NCBI GenBank assembly: GCA_016709335.1
Contig: JADJNC010000067.1
Span: 124,001 to 188,000 of the forward strand
From: Candidatus Propionivibrio dominans
Lineage (GTDB): Bacteria; Pseudomonadota; Gammaproteobacteria; Burkholderiales; Rhodocyclaceae
Length of the DNA: 64,000 nt
Direction: 5' to 3'
Both the position numbers and the translations under genes were made by a program. The notes under the pieces were generated by a model. The model had not been told where the DNA came from. It saw only the letters and a list, made by a program, of their open reading frames with translations, and searched no databases. This document shows positions 27,414 through 36,431 of the stretch, piece after piece; position 1 is the stretch's first letter, and every line of letters starts with the position of its first letter.

Positions 27414-28916
27414 ATGGATAACAGATCGTCTTCGTTCCAATTCTGGGTCGTCCTGATCTGCCTTCTGTCCACTGCCCTCTTCCTGATCCGCATCACCGGC
27501 CCGACTGACCTTGAAAGCTACGCTCAGGAACTGAGTGTGGGCTACCTCCTTGATCTGATGGCGCAAGCCCACTGGCTCGTACAGCACGACCTGGAAAGTG
27601 CCATCATGCCCAGGCCACCCCTGCATACCTGGCTGATGGCGCTGTTTGCTTCGCTGTTCGGCCTCAACCGCTTGTCACTGGCCCTGCCGTCCTTTCTTTC
27701 GGTGCTGGCGCTTGGCCTGATCGTATTTGCAGCCGGTCGTCGTCGCTTTGGCGAAATGGCGGGAGTGCTTGCCGCCATCGCCATCGTGCTGGCCCCGACC
27801 ATGGCCAAGCAGGTTGCCCTGGTCGGCAGCGAACCCGTATTCACGCTCACCGTAACCATCGCTGCACTGGCCGCCTTCTCTGCCTGGGAGCATGGCAAGG
27901 AAGGAAGCTGGCTCCTGTTCTGGCTGATGGCTGCGCTGGTCACGCTGATCAATGGTCTGCCCGGTGTCGCACTGGCCACCGGAGGACTGTTCAGCTATTT
28001 CTGGGAAAAGCGCAGCAACCCCGATCAGCCCGCACCAGGCGGGCCGCATCTGGCCGGTATCACCCTGTTTCTGGTGTTGACGCTTGGATGGTTTGTCGCC
28101 GCCTCGATCAGCCAGGGGCAGACGCTGATCAGCACGATGTTTTATACCAGTCTGATCGGCGACGCCGTCAGTGCCTACCGGGACGGCTGGCAGGCCAGCG
28201 ACCTGTTCAAGCCGACATTCGTCCTGCTGTTTCGCTACCTGCCCTTCAGCCTGCCCTTCCTCATTGCCGTGTGGCGTGTCTTCCGCCATCCGGCAAGCGA
28301 CCCCGGCGAGCGCCGTTTCGAACGTTTCCTGACCTGCTGGATTCTGTTCGGACTGCTTGTTTTATCGCTGGCCAGGCACCAGCATGCCGACCACCTCCTG
28401 CCCCTGTGGCCTGCCTGTGCGCTGCTCGCCGGTCGCGAACTGGCGCGCCTTGCCGAGCGGATCGGCAAGACGCGATTTGCCGGAATCGCAGTTGTCATCG
28501 GCGCCATTCTCATTGGCTCGACCTACGCAGCGGTCAATTCAACCAGCACCAGCGTCACCACCCACATCAAGCCGGGAGAAGGCTCGGACTACGCCAGAGA
28601 AATGAAGCTCGCCAGTGAGGCAAAACTTGCCGCAGAGGCATTCATCGCCAGCGGCCTCGACGCCAGCCGGCTGCACCACATCGACACGCCGGTGACACTC
28701 CAGTTGTACCTTGGAACCTACCGGCCTTTCGTCAAACAAACACAACTCGAGCAAATTCTCGCCTCAGCGAGTACCCCGGTCGACGTCGCGCTCGGCAAAA
28801 CCGGCATCGAAGAATTGGGGCTTGCCGAGCGCTATCCAGGTACCAAAAGAGTTTTCCGCTGGCCGACAGACGAATCGCTCCAGGCTGTTTTTCAGGTCTA
28901 CCGGATAAACCCTTAG
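27414..28916 (+). CDS. GT39/ArnT-like membrane glycosyltransferase
   Basis: A 500-residue protein with about ten membrane segments. Early features are an acidic loop after the first helix (ITGPTDLESYAQE) and PRPPLHTWLMALFASLFG, where related enzymes have a proline-rich lid before the second helix. LARHQHADHLLPLWPACAL lies in the later helices. Such enzymes use polyprenyl-phosphate sugars on the periplasmic face, as ArnT does for aminoarabinose on lipid A. It follows the epimerase by 157 bases, so it may use a galacturonate- or arabinose-type donor; this is inference. Confidence 0.85.
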   Translation: MDNRSSSFQFWVVLICLLSTALFLIRITGPTDLESYAQELSVGYLLDLMAQAHWLVQHDLESAIMPRPPLHTWLMALFASLFGLNRLSLALPSFLSVLALGLIVFAAGRRRFGEMAGVLAAIAIVLAPTMAKQVALVGSEPVFTLTVTIAALAAFSAWEHGKEGSWLLFWLMAALVTLINGLPGVALATGGLFSYFWEKRSNPDQPAPGGPHLAGITLFLVLTLGWFVAASISQGQTLISTMFYTSLIGDAVSAYRDGWQASDLFKPTFVLLFRYLPFSLPFLIAVWRVFRHPASDPGERRFERFLTCWILFGLLVLSLARHQHADHLLPLWPACALLAGRELARLAERIGKTRFAGIAVVIGAILIGSTYAAVNSTSTSVTTHIKPGEGSDYAREMKLASEAKLAAEAFIASGLDASRLHHIDTPVTLQLYLGTYRPFVKQTQLEQILASASTPVDVALGKTGIEELGLAERYPGTKRVFRWPTDESLQAVFQVYRINP

Positions 28917-29090
28917 CAAAGACGCAGAGAAGATATCCCGGATCCCGCGCGGTGAGTGATTAGCCATGGGCAGAGGCGCCAAATCCATCCCGTTCAGGCT
29001 TACACCTTGTGACAATTTGTTGCTGTCATTTGGCCAACGATCAGCTATCTTGTACGTTGATGGATAAAAGAATGTAACGAGGATGGTCCG

Positions 29091-29462
29091 ATGAAAGCGC
29101 ACAAAATACTGTTCCTTGTACTCTCCGTGTTGCTCGCCGGCAGCGCCTGGGCGGGCGGACGGTACTATGGCGGCGTCGGCGTCTATGTGGGCCCGGGTCC
29201 CTTCTGGGGGCCACCGCTTTACCCGCGGCCCTATTACTATCCTTCGCCCTATTGGTACCCCGGCCCGTATTACGCTCCGGCACCGGTAGTCGTCGTTCCT
29301 CCGGCACCGCAGGTTTACATCGAGCAGCATGCGGCACCCGTCGAACCGGCGCCGGAAGCCAGGCAGTATTGGTACTACTGTCAGGATTCAAGGAATTATT
29401 ACCCCTATGTCAAGGAGTGTCCGCGTGGCTGGCAGAAGGTTCTGCCGCAAGCGGCGAAATGA
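29091..29462 (+). CDS. Secreted Tyr/Pro/Gly-rich small protein
   Basis: A 123-residue protein with a clear signal peptide (KILFLVLSVLLAGSAWA, cleavage after AWA). The mature part is a run of Tyr, Pro and Gly (YYGGVGVYVGPGPFWGPP) and a C-terminal pair of cysteines in YYCQDSRNYYPYVKECPRG, a motif common in small envelope proteins of betaproteobacteria. A GAGG ribosome-binding site lies about eight bases upstream. The glycine-zipper lipoprotein starts three bases after its stop, so the pair is an operon. Function unknown. Confidence 0.8.
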   Translation: MKAHKILFLVLSVLLAGSAWAGGRYYGGVGVYVGPGPFWGPPLYPRPYYYPSPYWYPGPYYAPAPVVVVPPAPQVYIEQHAAPVEPAPEARQYWYYCQDSRNYYPYVKECPRGWQKVLPQAAK

Positions 29463-29465
29463 AAA

Positions 29466-30002
29466 ATGAGAAATCACACCCACTTTTCCGGTCCTTCCTG
29501 TGCCCTCGTCTTCGCGCTGTTTCTGGGCGCGTGCACCGTCATGCCCACTGGCCCCAGCATGCTGGTATTGCCGGGCACGGGCAGTTCGATCGACACCTTC
29601 CGTTACGATGACAACGAGTGCCGACAGTTTGCCTATGTCCAGATTGGCGGCAAGACGGCACAACAGGCGGCGAACGAGACGGCGGTGAGCAACGCGGTGG
29701 TGGGTACGGCGATCGGTGCGCTGGCTGGAGCGGCGATCGGCGGCAGGCAGGGTGCTGCGGTAGGCGCGGGATCGGGCCTGGTAGTGGGCAGCGCATACGG
29801 CTCCGGGTCAGCATGGAATTCCGGCTACGCCGCCCAGCGGCAATACGATAACGCCTACATACAGTGCATGTATTCCAAGGGACACCGTGTTCCGGTGCCG
29901 GCCAACATGATTCAACCGAGGCCGACTTACAACTACGATTCCGGCATTCCGCCGCCGCCCCCACCGCCACCCGGAATGCCGCCACCGCCGCCGCCCCGCT
30001 AA
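29466..30002 (+). CDS. Glycine-zipper lipoprotein
   Basis: A 178-residue lipoprotein with lipobox LFLGAC at about residue 24. The centre has a glycine zipper (AVVGTAIGALAGAAIGGRQG, then AAVGAGSGLVVGSAYGSGSA), which in YMGG/OmpA-like proteins inserts into membranes. The tail is almost pure proline (PPPPPPPPGMPPPPPPR). It follows the Tyr/Pro-rich secreted protein by three bases and probably sits in the outer membrane with it. Confidence 0.83.
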   Translation: MRNHTHFSGPSCALVFALFLGACTVMPTGPSMLVLPGTGSSIDTFRYDDNECRQFAYVQIGGKTAQQAANETAVSNAVVGTAIGALAGAAIGGRQGAAVGAGSGLVVGSAYGSGSAWNSGYAAQRQYDNAYIQCMYSKGHRVPVPANMIQPRPTYNYDSGIPPPPPPPPGMPPPPPPR

Positions 30003-30014
30003 CAGGACAGGCTG

Positions 30015-31166
30015 CTAGGGCTGACAGCGGAACGGCAGATGATCCGCCGCCTCATCCCGATAGGCCGTGACCGCACCACCCTGCTGTTCGAGATGCCGGC
30101 CGATCAACTGGCGCATCTTCGGATCGGCAATCCAGTGCGATGAATGCACCAGCGTCGGCGTGAAGCCCCGGGCGATCTTGTGTTCGCCGCCGGCCCCCGG
30201 CTCGAAGCGTTGCAGCCCCTCGTGCAGGCAATAGGCGATCCCCTGATAGAAACAGAGCTCGAAATGCAGGCTGTGATAGTTGCCGCTACAGCCCCAGTAG
30301 CGGCCATAAAGCGCCTCGTTGCTGCGCAAACAAAGCGACAGCGCAACCGGCTGTCGCCCGTCGCGGGCAATGAAGAGCACCATTCGTCGACCCAGGGCCT
30401 GCGCCAGATCGGCAAAACACGCCGCCGAAAACACCGCGTGGTTGTTGAACTTCTCGAAAGTCGACGCATAGAGTGCGTGCAGAACGGGCCACTCGGCCGG
30501 GTCGACTTCATTGCCATGACGCACCTCGATCGCCAGGCCGCTCTCGCTGACGCGCCGCCGCTCGGCCCTGACCTTGCGCCGTTTCTCGGCGGCAAACGTC
30601 GCCAGATAATCGTCGAAGTCGCGACAATGGCCGGCCAGCCAGTGAAACTGCACGTTATGGCTGGTCAGCAGCCCGGCGCCCTGCAAGGCCTGCCTGTCCT
30701 CCTCATCCGGAAACGCCACGTGCCACGACGAAGCGCCGTACTCAGTCGCCAGCGCCCTGGCACCGTCGATCAACGCGCGGCGAACCTTCGGTCGGTCCGG
30801 CCCACCGGCAAGCAGGAACCGGGGTCCGGTAGCCGGCGTATGCGGCAAGCCGCTCAGCAGCTTGGGGTAATACACCCGACCGAGTTGCTGGTACGCCGAA
30901 GCCCACGACCAGTCGTGGATAAAATCGCCGTGCGAATTGAAGCGGACGTAAAGCGGCAGCACACCAAGCACCTCACCACGCTCATTGCTCGCCACCAGAT
31001 GGCGTGCCACCCAGCCCCACTCCCGCCCGGCGGCCCCGTGTCGTTCAAGAATTGAAAGAAAGTCGGCGTTAAGGAAAGGATTCCCCGGCGGGCACAGACG
31101 ATCCCACACGTCGCGTGGGATGGCGTCGGCGGAATGGCGGGGGGTGATCGTAATGGCGGGAATCAA
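30015..31166 (-). CDS. COG3146-type GNAT protein (FemAB-like peptidoglycan/N-acetyltransferase family)
   Basis: A 383-residue protein with likely TTG start. It begins with a WDRLCPPGNPFLNADFLSIL segment and contains HYWGxxx-type blocks such as LYGRYWGCSGNYHSLHFE near residue 290 and EPGAGGEHKIARGFTP near 335, hallmarks of this family. Family members share the GNAT/Fem fold but have no firmly known substrate. It converges with the lipoprotein gene 13 bases away. Confidence 0.85.
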   Translation of the reverse strand: MIPAITITPRHSADAIPRDVWDRLCPPGNPFLNADFLSILERHGAAGREWGWVARHLVASNERGEVLGVLPLYVRFNSHGDFIHDWSWASAYQQLGRVYYPKLLSGLPHTPATGPRFLLAGGPDRPKVRRALIDGARALATEYGASSWHVAFPDEEDRQALQGAGLLTSHNVQFHWLAGHCRDFDDYLATFAAEKRRKVRAERRRVSESGLAIEVRHGNEVDPAEWPVLHALYASTFEKFNNHAVFSAACFADLAQALGRRMVLFIARDGRQPVALSLCLRSNEALYGRYWGCSGNYHSLHFELCFYQGIAYCLHEGLQRFEPGAGGEHKIARGFTPTLVHSSHWIADPKMRQLIGRHLEQQGGAVTAYRDEAADHLPFRCQP

Positions 31167-31651
31167 TGCTCGCTCTCAGTTACAACTCATTTCCAGACCG
31201 CCGGACGGTGCTTCGGTTCCCCTCAACAACTGGTGAGAGAGGGACGATGGGCTCAGAGGCTGTGAATCAATCGATATACACCTCCCAAGCCGTCATTCCG
31301 GCGCACAAGAAATCGAGCCCAAGGCCTTCACCTTGGTGTTTGCGGAACAGGCCTTCTTTGCATCCATTAAGCCACTTTGCGCCGCTGCCCGGGGTGTCGA
31401 GCGTGGAAATCAGGCACTAATGATTCTTTCACAGACTCTCAGGTCTTGCCATCGTACAATCCTCCGTGTTCCGGCATGGGAGTCTGGGAAATGAAGTGGC
31501 GCACATCACGCCAAGAGTATCGAGATTGTGTACCTGAATTTGTATTGAGCCGAAAAGAGATCGAAGCGGACAAGCGGGTACAATTCCATTTTCCCTGCAT
31601 GCCGATTTTCAATCGAAATCCTTCCAACAACCACGATCAGAGGCCAGAATC
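31167..31651. other. Intergenic, contains one dispersed repeat copy
   Basis: About 485 bases without a convincing gene. A dispersed repeat lies at 31252-31300. Reading frames crossing the region are short and lack family resemblance. Confidence 0.45.
31252..31300 (+). repeat. Dispersed intergenic repeat, family A, copy 1
   Basis: It begins CTCAGAGGCTGTGAATCAAT and continues to ACACCTCCCAAGCCGTCAT. The same block is at 34908-34959 and, inverted, at 46875-46910. It runs directly into the start of the CATTCCGG-type palindrome family seen elsewhere in the window. Confidence 0.7.
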
Positions 31652-32065
31652 ATGAAAACAGTCACGGCGACCTTCCCGACCCTCCTGATGGCTACAGCCC
31701 TAAGCGTTCTGAGTAGCGGCTGCGGCAAGCAAAGCGCCCCACCACCCGCAGCGCCTGCCAGTACCGCACCCGCCGCAGCACAGGCGACGCCGAGCAACGC
31801 AGAAGGACTGTCACTGCTTGATTTCACGATCACCAAAAACCAGGCGGGAAAGTCGGTGCTCAAGGGCAACGTCAGCAACTCAACAACGAGAAAGCTCGAT
31901 CATGCCACGGTTGAATTCAAGCTTTTCGATAAAGCGGGCAACGAGGTTGGCACGGCGATGGCCAGCGTGGACAATCTGGGAGCCCGGTTTTCCTGGTCAT
32001 TCGAAGTCGAAATCCAGCCGCAAGACGCCGCCTCGGCCAAACTGGTCGGCTTTACGGCAAAGTAG
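31652..32065 (+). CDS. Small lipoprotein with FxLYD-like domain
   Basis: A 137-residue lipoprotein. The signal peptide ends in SVLSSGCGKQ (lipobox Cys near residue 24), followed by an Ala/Pro-rich linker. The folded part (LLDFTITKNQAGKSVLKGN, then VEFKLFDKAGNEVGTA) looks like the FxLYD beta-sandwich found in many bacterial envelope proteins. Membrane destination is probably outer. Function unknown. Confidence 0.75.
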   Translation: MKTVTATFPTLLMATALSVLSSGCGKQSAPPPAAPASTAPAAAQATPSNAEGLSLLDFTITKNQAGKSVLKGNVSNSTTRKLDHATVEFKLFDKAGNEVGTAMASVDNLGARFSWSFEVEIQPQDAASAKLVGFTAK

Positions 32066-32155
32066 GACAATCCAGTGCCTTTGGGCATCGTTAATGCGGC
32101 GACCGGTCTCTCCCTGCGCAACAATGGCTAGCCACCCGGCTTGCGCAAGTGCCTG

Positions 32156-32794
32156 ATGTCGATACCGGCAAGGCTCCTCGACCTCGACCGGATCTCCGCA
32201 CTGACGGTGAGGCATTACAACCAGCGCGCCGAGGATTATCGCGAGGGAACGCGCGATCACGATGTGCGGCAGAACATTGACGCCCTGTTACGGCATATTG
32301 CCGGCGAAGCGCCGTTCACCCTTCTCGATTTTGGCTGCGGTCCGGGGCGTGACCTCAAGGTCTTTGCCCGGCTCGGCCACCTCGCCATCGGGCTCGATGG
32401 CGCCGAGCGTTTTGTGCACATGGCCGGCCTGGAGAGCGGATGCGAGGTGTGGCAGCAGGATTTCCTCAAGCTTGATCTGCCGGACGCGCATTTCGACGGC
32501 GTATTTGCCAACGCCTCGCTGTTTCATGTGCCGGGACAGGAATTGCCGCGCGTACTGCGCCAATTGCACGCCACGCTGAAGCCAGGCGGCGTGCTGTTTT
32601 GTTCCAACCCGCACGGCGCCAATGTGGAAGGCTGGAACGGCGAGCGCTACGGCGCCTACCACGATCTCGAAACCTGGCGCAGCCGCATGGCGGAGGCCGG
32701 CTTCGTCGAACTCGAATATTATTACCGCCCCGCCGGATTGCCGCGCGAACAGCAAGCCTGGCTGGCCAGTGTCTGGCGCCGTTCGTCGCCATGA
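32156..32794 (+). CDS. Class I SAM-dependent methyltransferase
   Basis: A 212-residue methyltransferase from ATG 32156. SAM-binding motif I is LLDFGCGPGRDLKVFARLG near residue 60, motif II LAIGLDGAERF, and motif IV LDLPDAHFDGVFANASLFH. The arrangement resembles small-molecule methyltransferases such as UbiE-like proteins; substrate unknown. The next gene starts about 80 bases on in the same direction. Confidence 0.85.
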   Translation: MSIPARLLDLDRISALTVRHYNQRAEDYREGTRDHDVRQNIDALLRHIAGEAPFTLLDFGCGPGRDLKVFARLGHLAIGLDGAERFVHMAGLESGCEVWQQDFLKLDLPDAHFDGVFANASLFHVPGQELPRVLRQLHATLKPGGVLFCSNPHGANVEGWNGERYGAYHDLETWRSRMAEAGFVELEYYYRPAGLPREQQAWLASVWRRSSP

Positions 32795-32872
32795 CCCGCC
32801 TGCGCCAGCAGAGGGAATCGACGCACCTGTCTCACCCAATCACCGAATGACTTGCCGGGAAGAAAAAACGCC

Positions 32873-33523
32873 ATGAACCATGCACTACCCGCACTGACCC
32901 TGCTCGAAGCCCGCCTCCTTGGCGTACTCGTTGAAAAGGAAAAGACGACCCCCGACGCCTATCCGCTGACCTTGAACAGCCTGGCCGCCGGCTGCAACCA
33001 GAAAAGTTCGCGCGACCCGGTGATGAACGTCAGTGAAAGCGAGATCCAGAGCGCGCTGGAGGAATTACGTGGCCGCCTGCTGGTTCTTGAAACCTACGGC
33101 GCGTCCGGCCGCGTGCTGCGCTATGCGCAAAACCTGGGCAAATGCTACGGTGTGCCGCTGGCCAGCGTTGCCCTGCTGGCCATCCTGATGCTGCGCGGCG
33201 CACAGACTGTCAGCGAGTTGCGCGCCAATTGCGAGCGGCTGTACCGCTTTGACGACGCCTCCTCGGTCGAAGCCTATCTCGAAGAACTGGCGGCACGCAG
33301 CAGCGGTGCGCTGGTCGTCAGGTTGCCCAAACAGCCTGGATCGCGCGAACATCGCTGGGGCCACCTGCTGTGCGGAACAGCCAACCTGCCGACCGATCAC
33401 GGGCCGGCCGGCGCCGGCGAAGCAAGCCGCAACATAGCGCTGGAAGAACGGATAGCCCGACTGGAAAACGAGGTCGGCGAGCTGCGTTCGCTAATCGGCC
33501 AGATCGCCGAGCAGATGACCTGA
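32873..33523 (+). CDS. YceH family (DUF480) protein
   Basis: A 216-residue protein of the UPF0502/YceH family. Conserved blocks are LLEARLLGVLVEKEKTTPD, YPLTLNSLAAGCNQKSSRDP and the late RLPKQPGSREHRWGHLLCG. It consists of two winged-helix-like halves followed by a C-terminal coiled coil (LEERIARLENEVGELRSLI). The cellular role is not established. ATG 32873 is chosen because it gives the standard family start. Confidence 0.92.
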   Translation: MNHALPALTLLEARLLGVLVEKEKTTPDAYPLTLNSLAAGCNQKSSRDPVMNVSESEIQSALEELRGRLLVLETYGASGRVLRYAQNLGKCYGVPLASVALLAILMLRGAQTVSELRANCERLYRFDDASSVEAYLEELAARSSGALVVRLPKQPGSREHRWGHLLCGTANLPTDHGPAGAGEASRNIALEERIARLENEVGELRSLIGQIAEQMT

Positions 33524-33630
33524 GCGCCGTAATCACCTGACCTGCATCCAGCAGGGCGGCTTCTGCGGCCACGCTGCTGGAATGAAACCCCGAAGTACTC
33601 CGCTGCTGCTGCGATGCCTTCACTCCCCCG

Positions 33631-34848
33631 CTATTTACCCGCTGCCGGAGCGCCCGGCAGGGCAAATCCGGGCGGCGCTTTGGCCCACGGGAAGCCCTTC
33701 AAGGCCATGTCATATCCGGTGCTGTACAACGCACGCATGTAGTCGGTGTCGAACTCTTCCTTGTGTACGGCCTTGAAGCTCGACGGGATGAAGCCGAGGT
33801 TGAAATCCACGTCGTCGCGCTCGGCGGTGGCGTAGATGCGGTAGAGGTCGCCAATGCCCTGGCTGTGGATCAGCGAGGCCACCGAGCGCGCGGAGATGCT
33901 CATCGTGCTGCGCTCGACGTTTGCCCAGTCGGGATCGAGCCGCGCATTGCGTATCACGTAGAGCCTGCGTTCGCGGGTGACGCCGATGGAGGAGGCCATC
34001 TTGTTGAGGCGCAGCCCCGCCGGATAGGCAAAGACCTGCGCCATGATGCCGCCATCGACGTGCATTTCCTGGTAGGGTTTGCCGTCGACTTCGACATCGA
34101 TCATCATCGGCGGAAAGCCTCCCGGAATCGAAGCCGAAGCGATCATTACTTTCACGAACAGATCGAGTGCGCTCGGTCCGCCGTATGAGGCGATCTTCCC
34201 CATGTCCCAGATGATCGGGCGGCGGGCATCGAGGTCAGCGGTGGCGACCAGCAGAAAGCGCCCCTTCGCATACTCTGCGGCGATCTCCTTGAGCAGTTCC
34301 TCGTTTACCGATTTGCGCGTCAGAACCATCAGCGGTGCGTTGTCGGCCATCGCGTCGCTGAGAACGCCGGTGATGAAACCGCGCGGCGCCATCACGTCTT
34401 TCGGGGAGATGGTGGTATAGACCTCCTTCAGCGCTGCGACGTACTTCGGCCCTAGAAAGGCGAAAGGCGCAATCAGTGCGCCGGTGCTGATGCCGGTAAC
34501 GAGTTTGAATTCAGGGCGGGTCCCGGTCGCCGTCCAGGCGTTCAACAGTCCTGCGGTGAACGCGCCGTTGTCACCGCCGCCCGAGATCGCCAGGAATACC
34601 GCCGGAGGTAGCGGCCCCTTATGTCCCTGCGCCACGAAGTATTCCTGTTCCCGGCGCAGCGCATCAAGTGCGCTTCGGGTTATTTCGCTGGTGTCGCCCC
34701 CGGCGACAAAACGCACTCCGGGCATCCCCGGGATCTCCGCTTTCGCCGTCGATTCCGACGGCACCGCCGGCAGGCGCGGCGGGGCCATCGAACATCCCTG
34801 TATCAACAGAAAAGCGGCGGCAATCAGGCCAAGACTTGTGGTTTTCAT
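33631..34848 (-). CDS. Patatin-like phospholipase lipoprotein
   Basis: A 405-residue protein with lipoprotein signal (AAAFLLIQGCSM). The patatin domain shows the glycine-rich oxyanion element ISGGGDNGAF near residue 90, nucleophile GISTG near 120 and the Asp of the dyad in HVDGGIMAQV near 240. All catalytic residues are present, so it should hydrolyse acyl esters of phospholipids in the envelope. It stands alone between convergent YceH and the LPS kinase operon. Confidence 0.9.
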   Translation of the reverse strand: MKTTSLGLIAAAFLLIQGCSMAPPRLPAVPSESTAKAEIPGMPGVRFVAGGDTSEITRSALDALRREQEYFVAQGHKGPLPPAVFLAISGGGDNGAFTAGLLNAWTATGTRPEFKLVTGISTGALIAPFAFLGPKYVAALKEVYTTISPKDVMAPRGFITGVLSDAMADNAPLMVLTRKSVNEELLKEIAAEYAKGRFLLVATADLDARRPIIWDMGKIASYGGPSALDLFVKVMIASASIPGGFPPMMIDVEVDGKPYQEMHVDGGIMAQVFAYPAGLRLNKMASSIGVTRERRLYVIRNARLDPDWANVERSTMSISARSVASLIHSQGIGDLYRIYATAERDDVDFNLGFIPSSFKAVHKEEFDTDYMRALYSTGYDMALKGFPWAKAPPGFALPGAPAAGK

Positions 34849-34907
34849 GAACGTTTTTCCTTGCTGTGGTTAACTCGATGAGGGGCTGCTATAGACCAGA
34901 ACATTCG

Positions 34908-34959
34908 CTCAGAGGCTGAGAATTAATGGATAAACACCTCCCAGGCCGTCATTCTGGCG
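34908..34959 (+). repeat. Dispersed intergenic repeat, family A, copy 2
   Basis: Begins CTCAGAGGCTGAGAATTAAT and runs to CACCTCCCAGGCCGTCATTC. Same block as 31252-31300 and the inverted copy at 46875-46910. Confidence 0.7.
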
Positions 34960-34979
34960 AGTTCGGTGCCGATTTTACC

Positions 34980-36431
34980 TCAGCCCGCCTTGGCTGGCGG
35001 CAGATTCCTGTCGAGCCACTGATGCAGAATCGAAGGCGCCGGCCAGTTGCGCAACAGCCGTTCGCGGTCACGCCGCCAGGCACGTGCATGGCCGCTCGCC
35101 GAGCGATGCTGCACGAGGGCATCGAGATCGATCATGAACACGTTGCCGTCATGCCACAGCAGATTGCTCGCCTTGAGATCGCCGTGGCTGATACGCAGCG
35201 TGTGCAGCCGCTGGAACAACGAGACAATCGCACTGGCGACAGCGACTTCAGGCTCCCGATCGGGCGACAGAAAGTGCAGCAGACTGACGCCGGGACAAAA
35301 CGCGTTGATCAGGAAGGCGCGCCGGCGCAGCGGCCCGATGCGCTCCTCGATCAGTGCCAGCGGTGCCGGCGTTGCAATGCCGAGATGCTGCAAGCGGTGC
35401 CCTTCGCGCCAGGAATGCCAGGCCCGCGTCGGACGCCAGAATCGTTCGAGCGCGTGCTGCATGCTTTTCAGGTTGTAACGCTTGACGACCAGTGAACCAC
35501 CCGCCTGCTCGACGCGCGCCACGGTACAAGTTTTCCCGTCCTTCAACAGCCGGCCCTGAAGCATCGCCGCATCCGGTGCTTCAAGCAGCGGTGCCAGGCG
35601 TTCTGCCGCCGCGCGTCGCACCGCAGTGAAGCGGAACGCACTGCGCCGCACTTTAAAGAGTGTGCAATCACGCAGCGTCTTGCCAAGAAAATCCTTCAGC
35701 CGCCAGCTTCTGACACGCGACAGCTCGCTTTCCAGGCGCGCCATGTCGCCAATGTCAAGCCCGCCCCCCGCACGGTAGGCTTCCAGAAGTTCGCTACGCC
35801 TGGCGTCCCATGCCATGGGCAACTGCGCCAGCAACACCGCGAGATTTGTGCTGGCCTGCGGCTCGTCAAGCCCCTTTCCCGGTGAAATACTGCGCACCGC
35901 ATCGCCGTCGATGACGTACAGACGCTCGGCGCAGCGCAGGAAATTGCCGAGGTGCAGGTCCTCCTGCACCAACCCGCAGGCGTGCAGCCTTCCGAGCATT
36001 CGGAAAGCCGGGCACAACACCTCAAGCGCGGCAGGGCTGCCCGCCGGTAACGCGGAAAGCGGCTCCCAGGCTTCGGCCAGCGTCTGAGCGCCATCGAGAA
36101 AGCGGGTCAGCAGAATATGTCCGCCGCTCGCCAGCGGAGCGGCGAGCAGCAGATCCGGGGTTAAAACGCCAGCGTTCTGAAGCGCTTCGATCCCGGCTTT
36201 CTCCTGCGTCCAGTGCCGCGCACTGCCGCCGGCGACAAAGAGTTTGGCCAGTACGCGCCGGCCATTCCATTGGCCCTCGCCAACGATCCGCTTGCCGGGC
36301 AGGACACGCAACAGACGCTGCAGCAGCACCTCGCTGCCATCGGCCAGGGCCAGGCAAAACGGTGTTTCCGGCGTGCGTCCGGCAGCACGCAGGCCGGCGG
36401 CATCGAGCCGTTTGACCGAATCGCCGCTCAT
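34980..36431 (-). CDS. Double-domain LPS-kinase-like protein
   Basis: A 483-residue protein made of two kinase-fold halves. The first (about residues 30-250) has catalytic loop GLVQEDLHLGNFL near 165 and LYVIDGDAV. The second (about 290-470) has ISHGDLKASNLLWHDG near 420 and VFMIDLDAL. Both keep the catalytic and metal-binding Asp, so both could be active, unlike the usual single-domain Kdo/heptose kinases. It is the last gene of the lpxL-waaG-waaP operon and overlaps waaP by ATGA. It likely phosphorylates two inner-core positions, or one domain is regulatory. Confidence 0.85.
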   Translation of the reverse strand: MSGDSVKRLDAAGLRAAGRTPETPFCLALADGSEVLLQRLLRVLPGKRIVGEGQWNGRRVLAKLFVAGGSARHWTQEKAGIEALQNAGVLTPDLLLAAPLASGGHILLTRFLDGAQTLAEAWEPLSALPAGSPAALEVLCPAFRMLGRLHACGLVQEDLHLGNFLRCAERLYVIDGDAVRSISPGKGLDEPQASTNLAVLLAQLPMAWDARRSELLEAYRAGGGLDIGDMARLESELSRVRSWRLKDFLGKTLRDCTLFKVRRSAFRFTAVRRAAAERLAPLLEAPDAAMLQGRLLKDGKTCTVARVEQAGGSLVVKRYNLKSMQHALERFWRPTRAWHSWREGHRLQHLGIATPAPLALIEERIGPLRRRAFLINAFCPGVSLLHFLSPDREPEVAVASAIVSLFQRLHTLRISHGDLKASNLLWHDGNVFMIDLDALVQHRSASGHARAWRRDRERLLRNWPAPSILHQWLDRNLPPAKAG

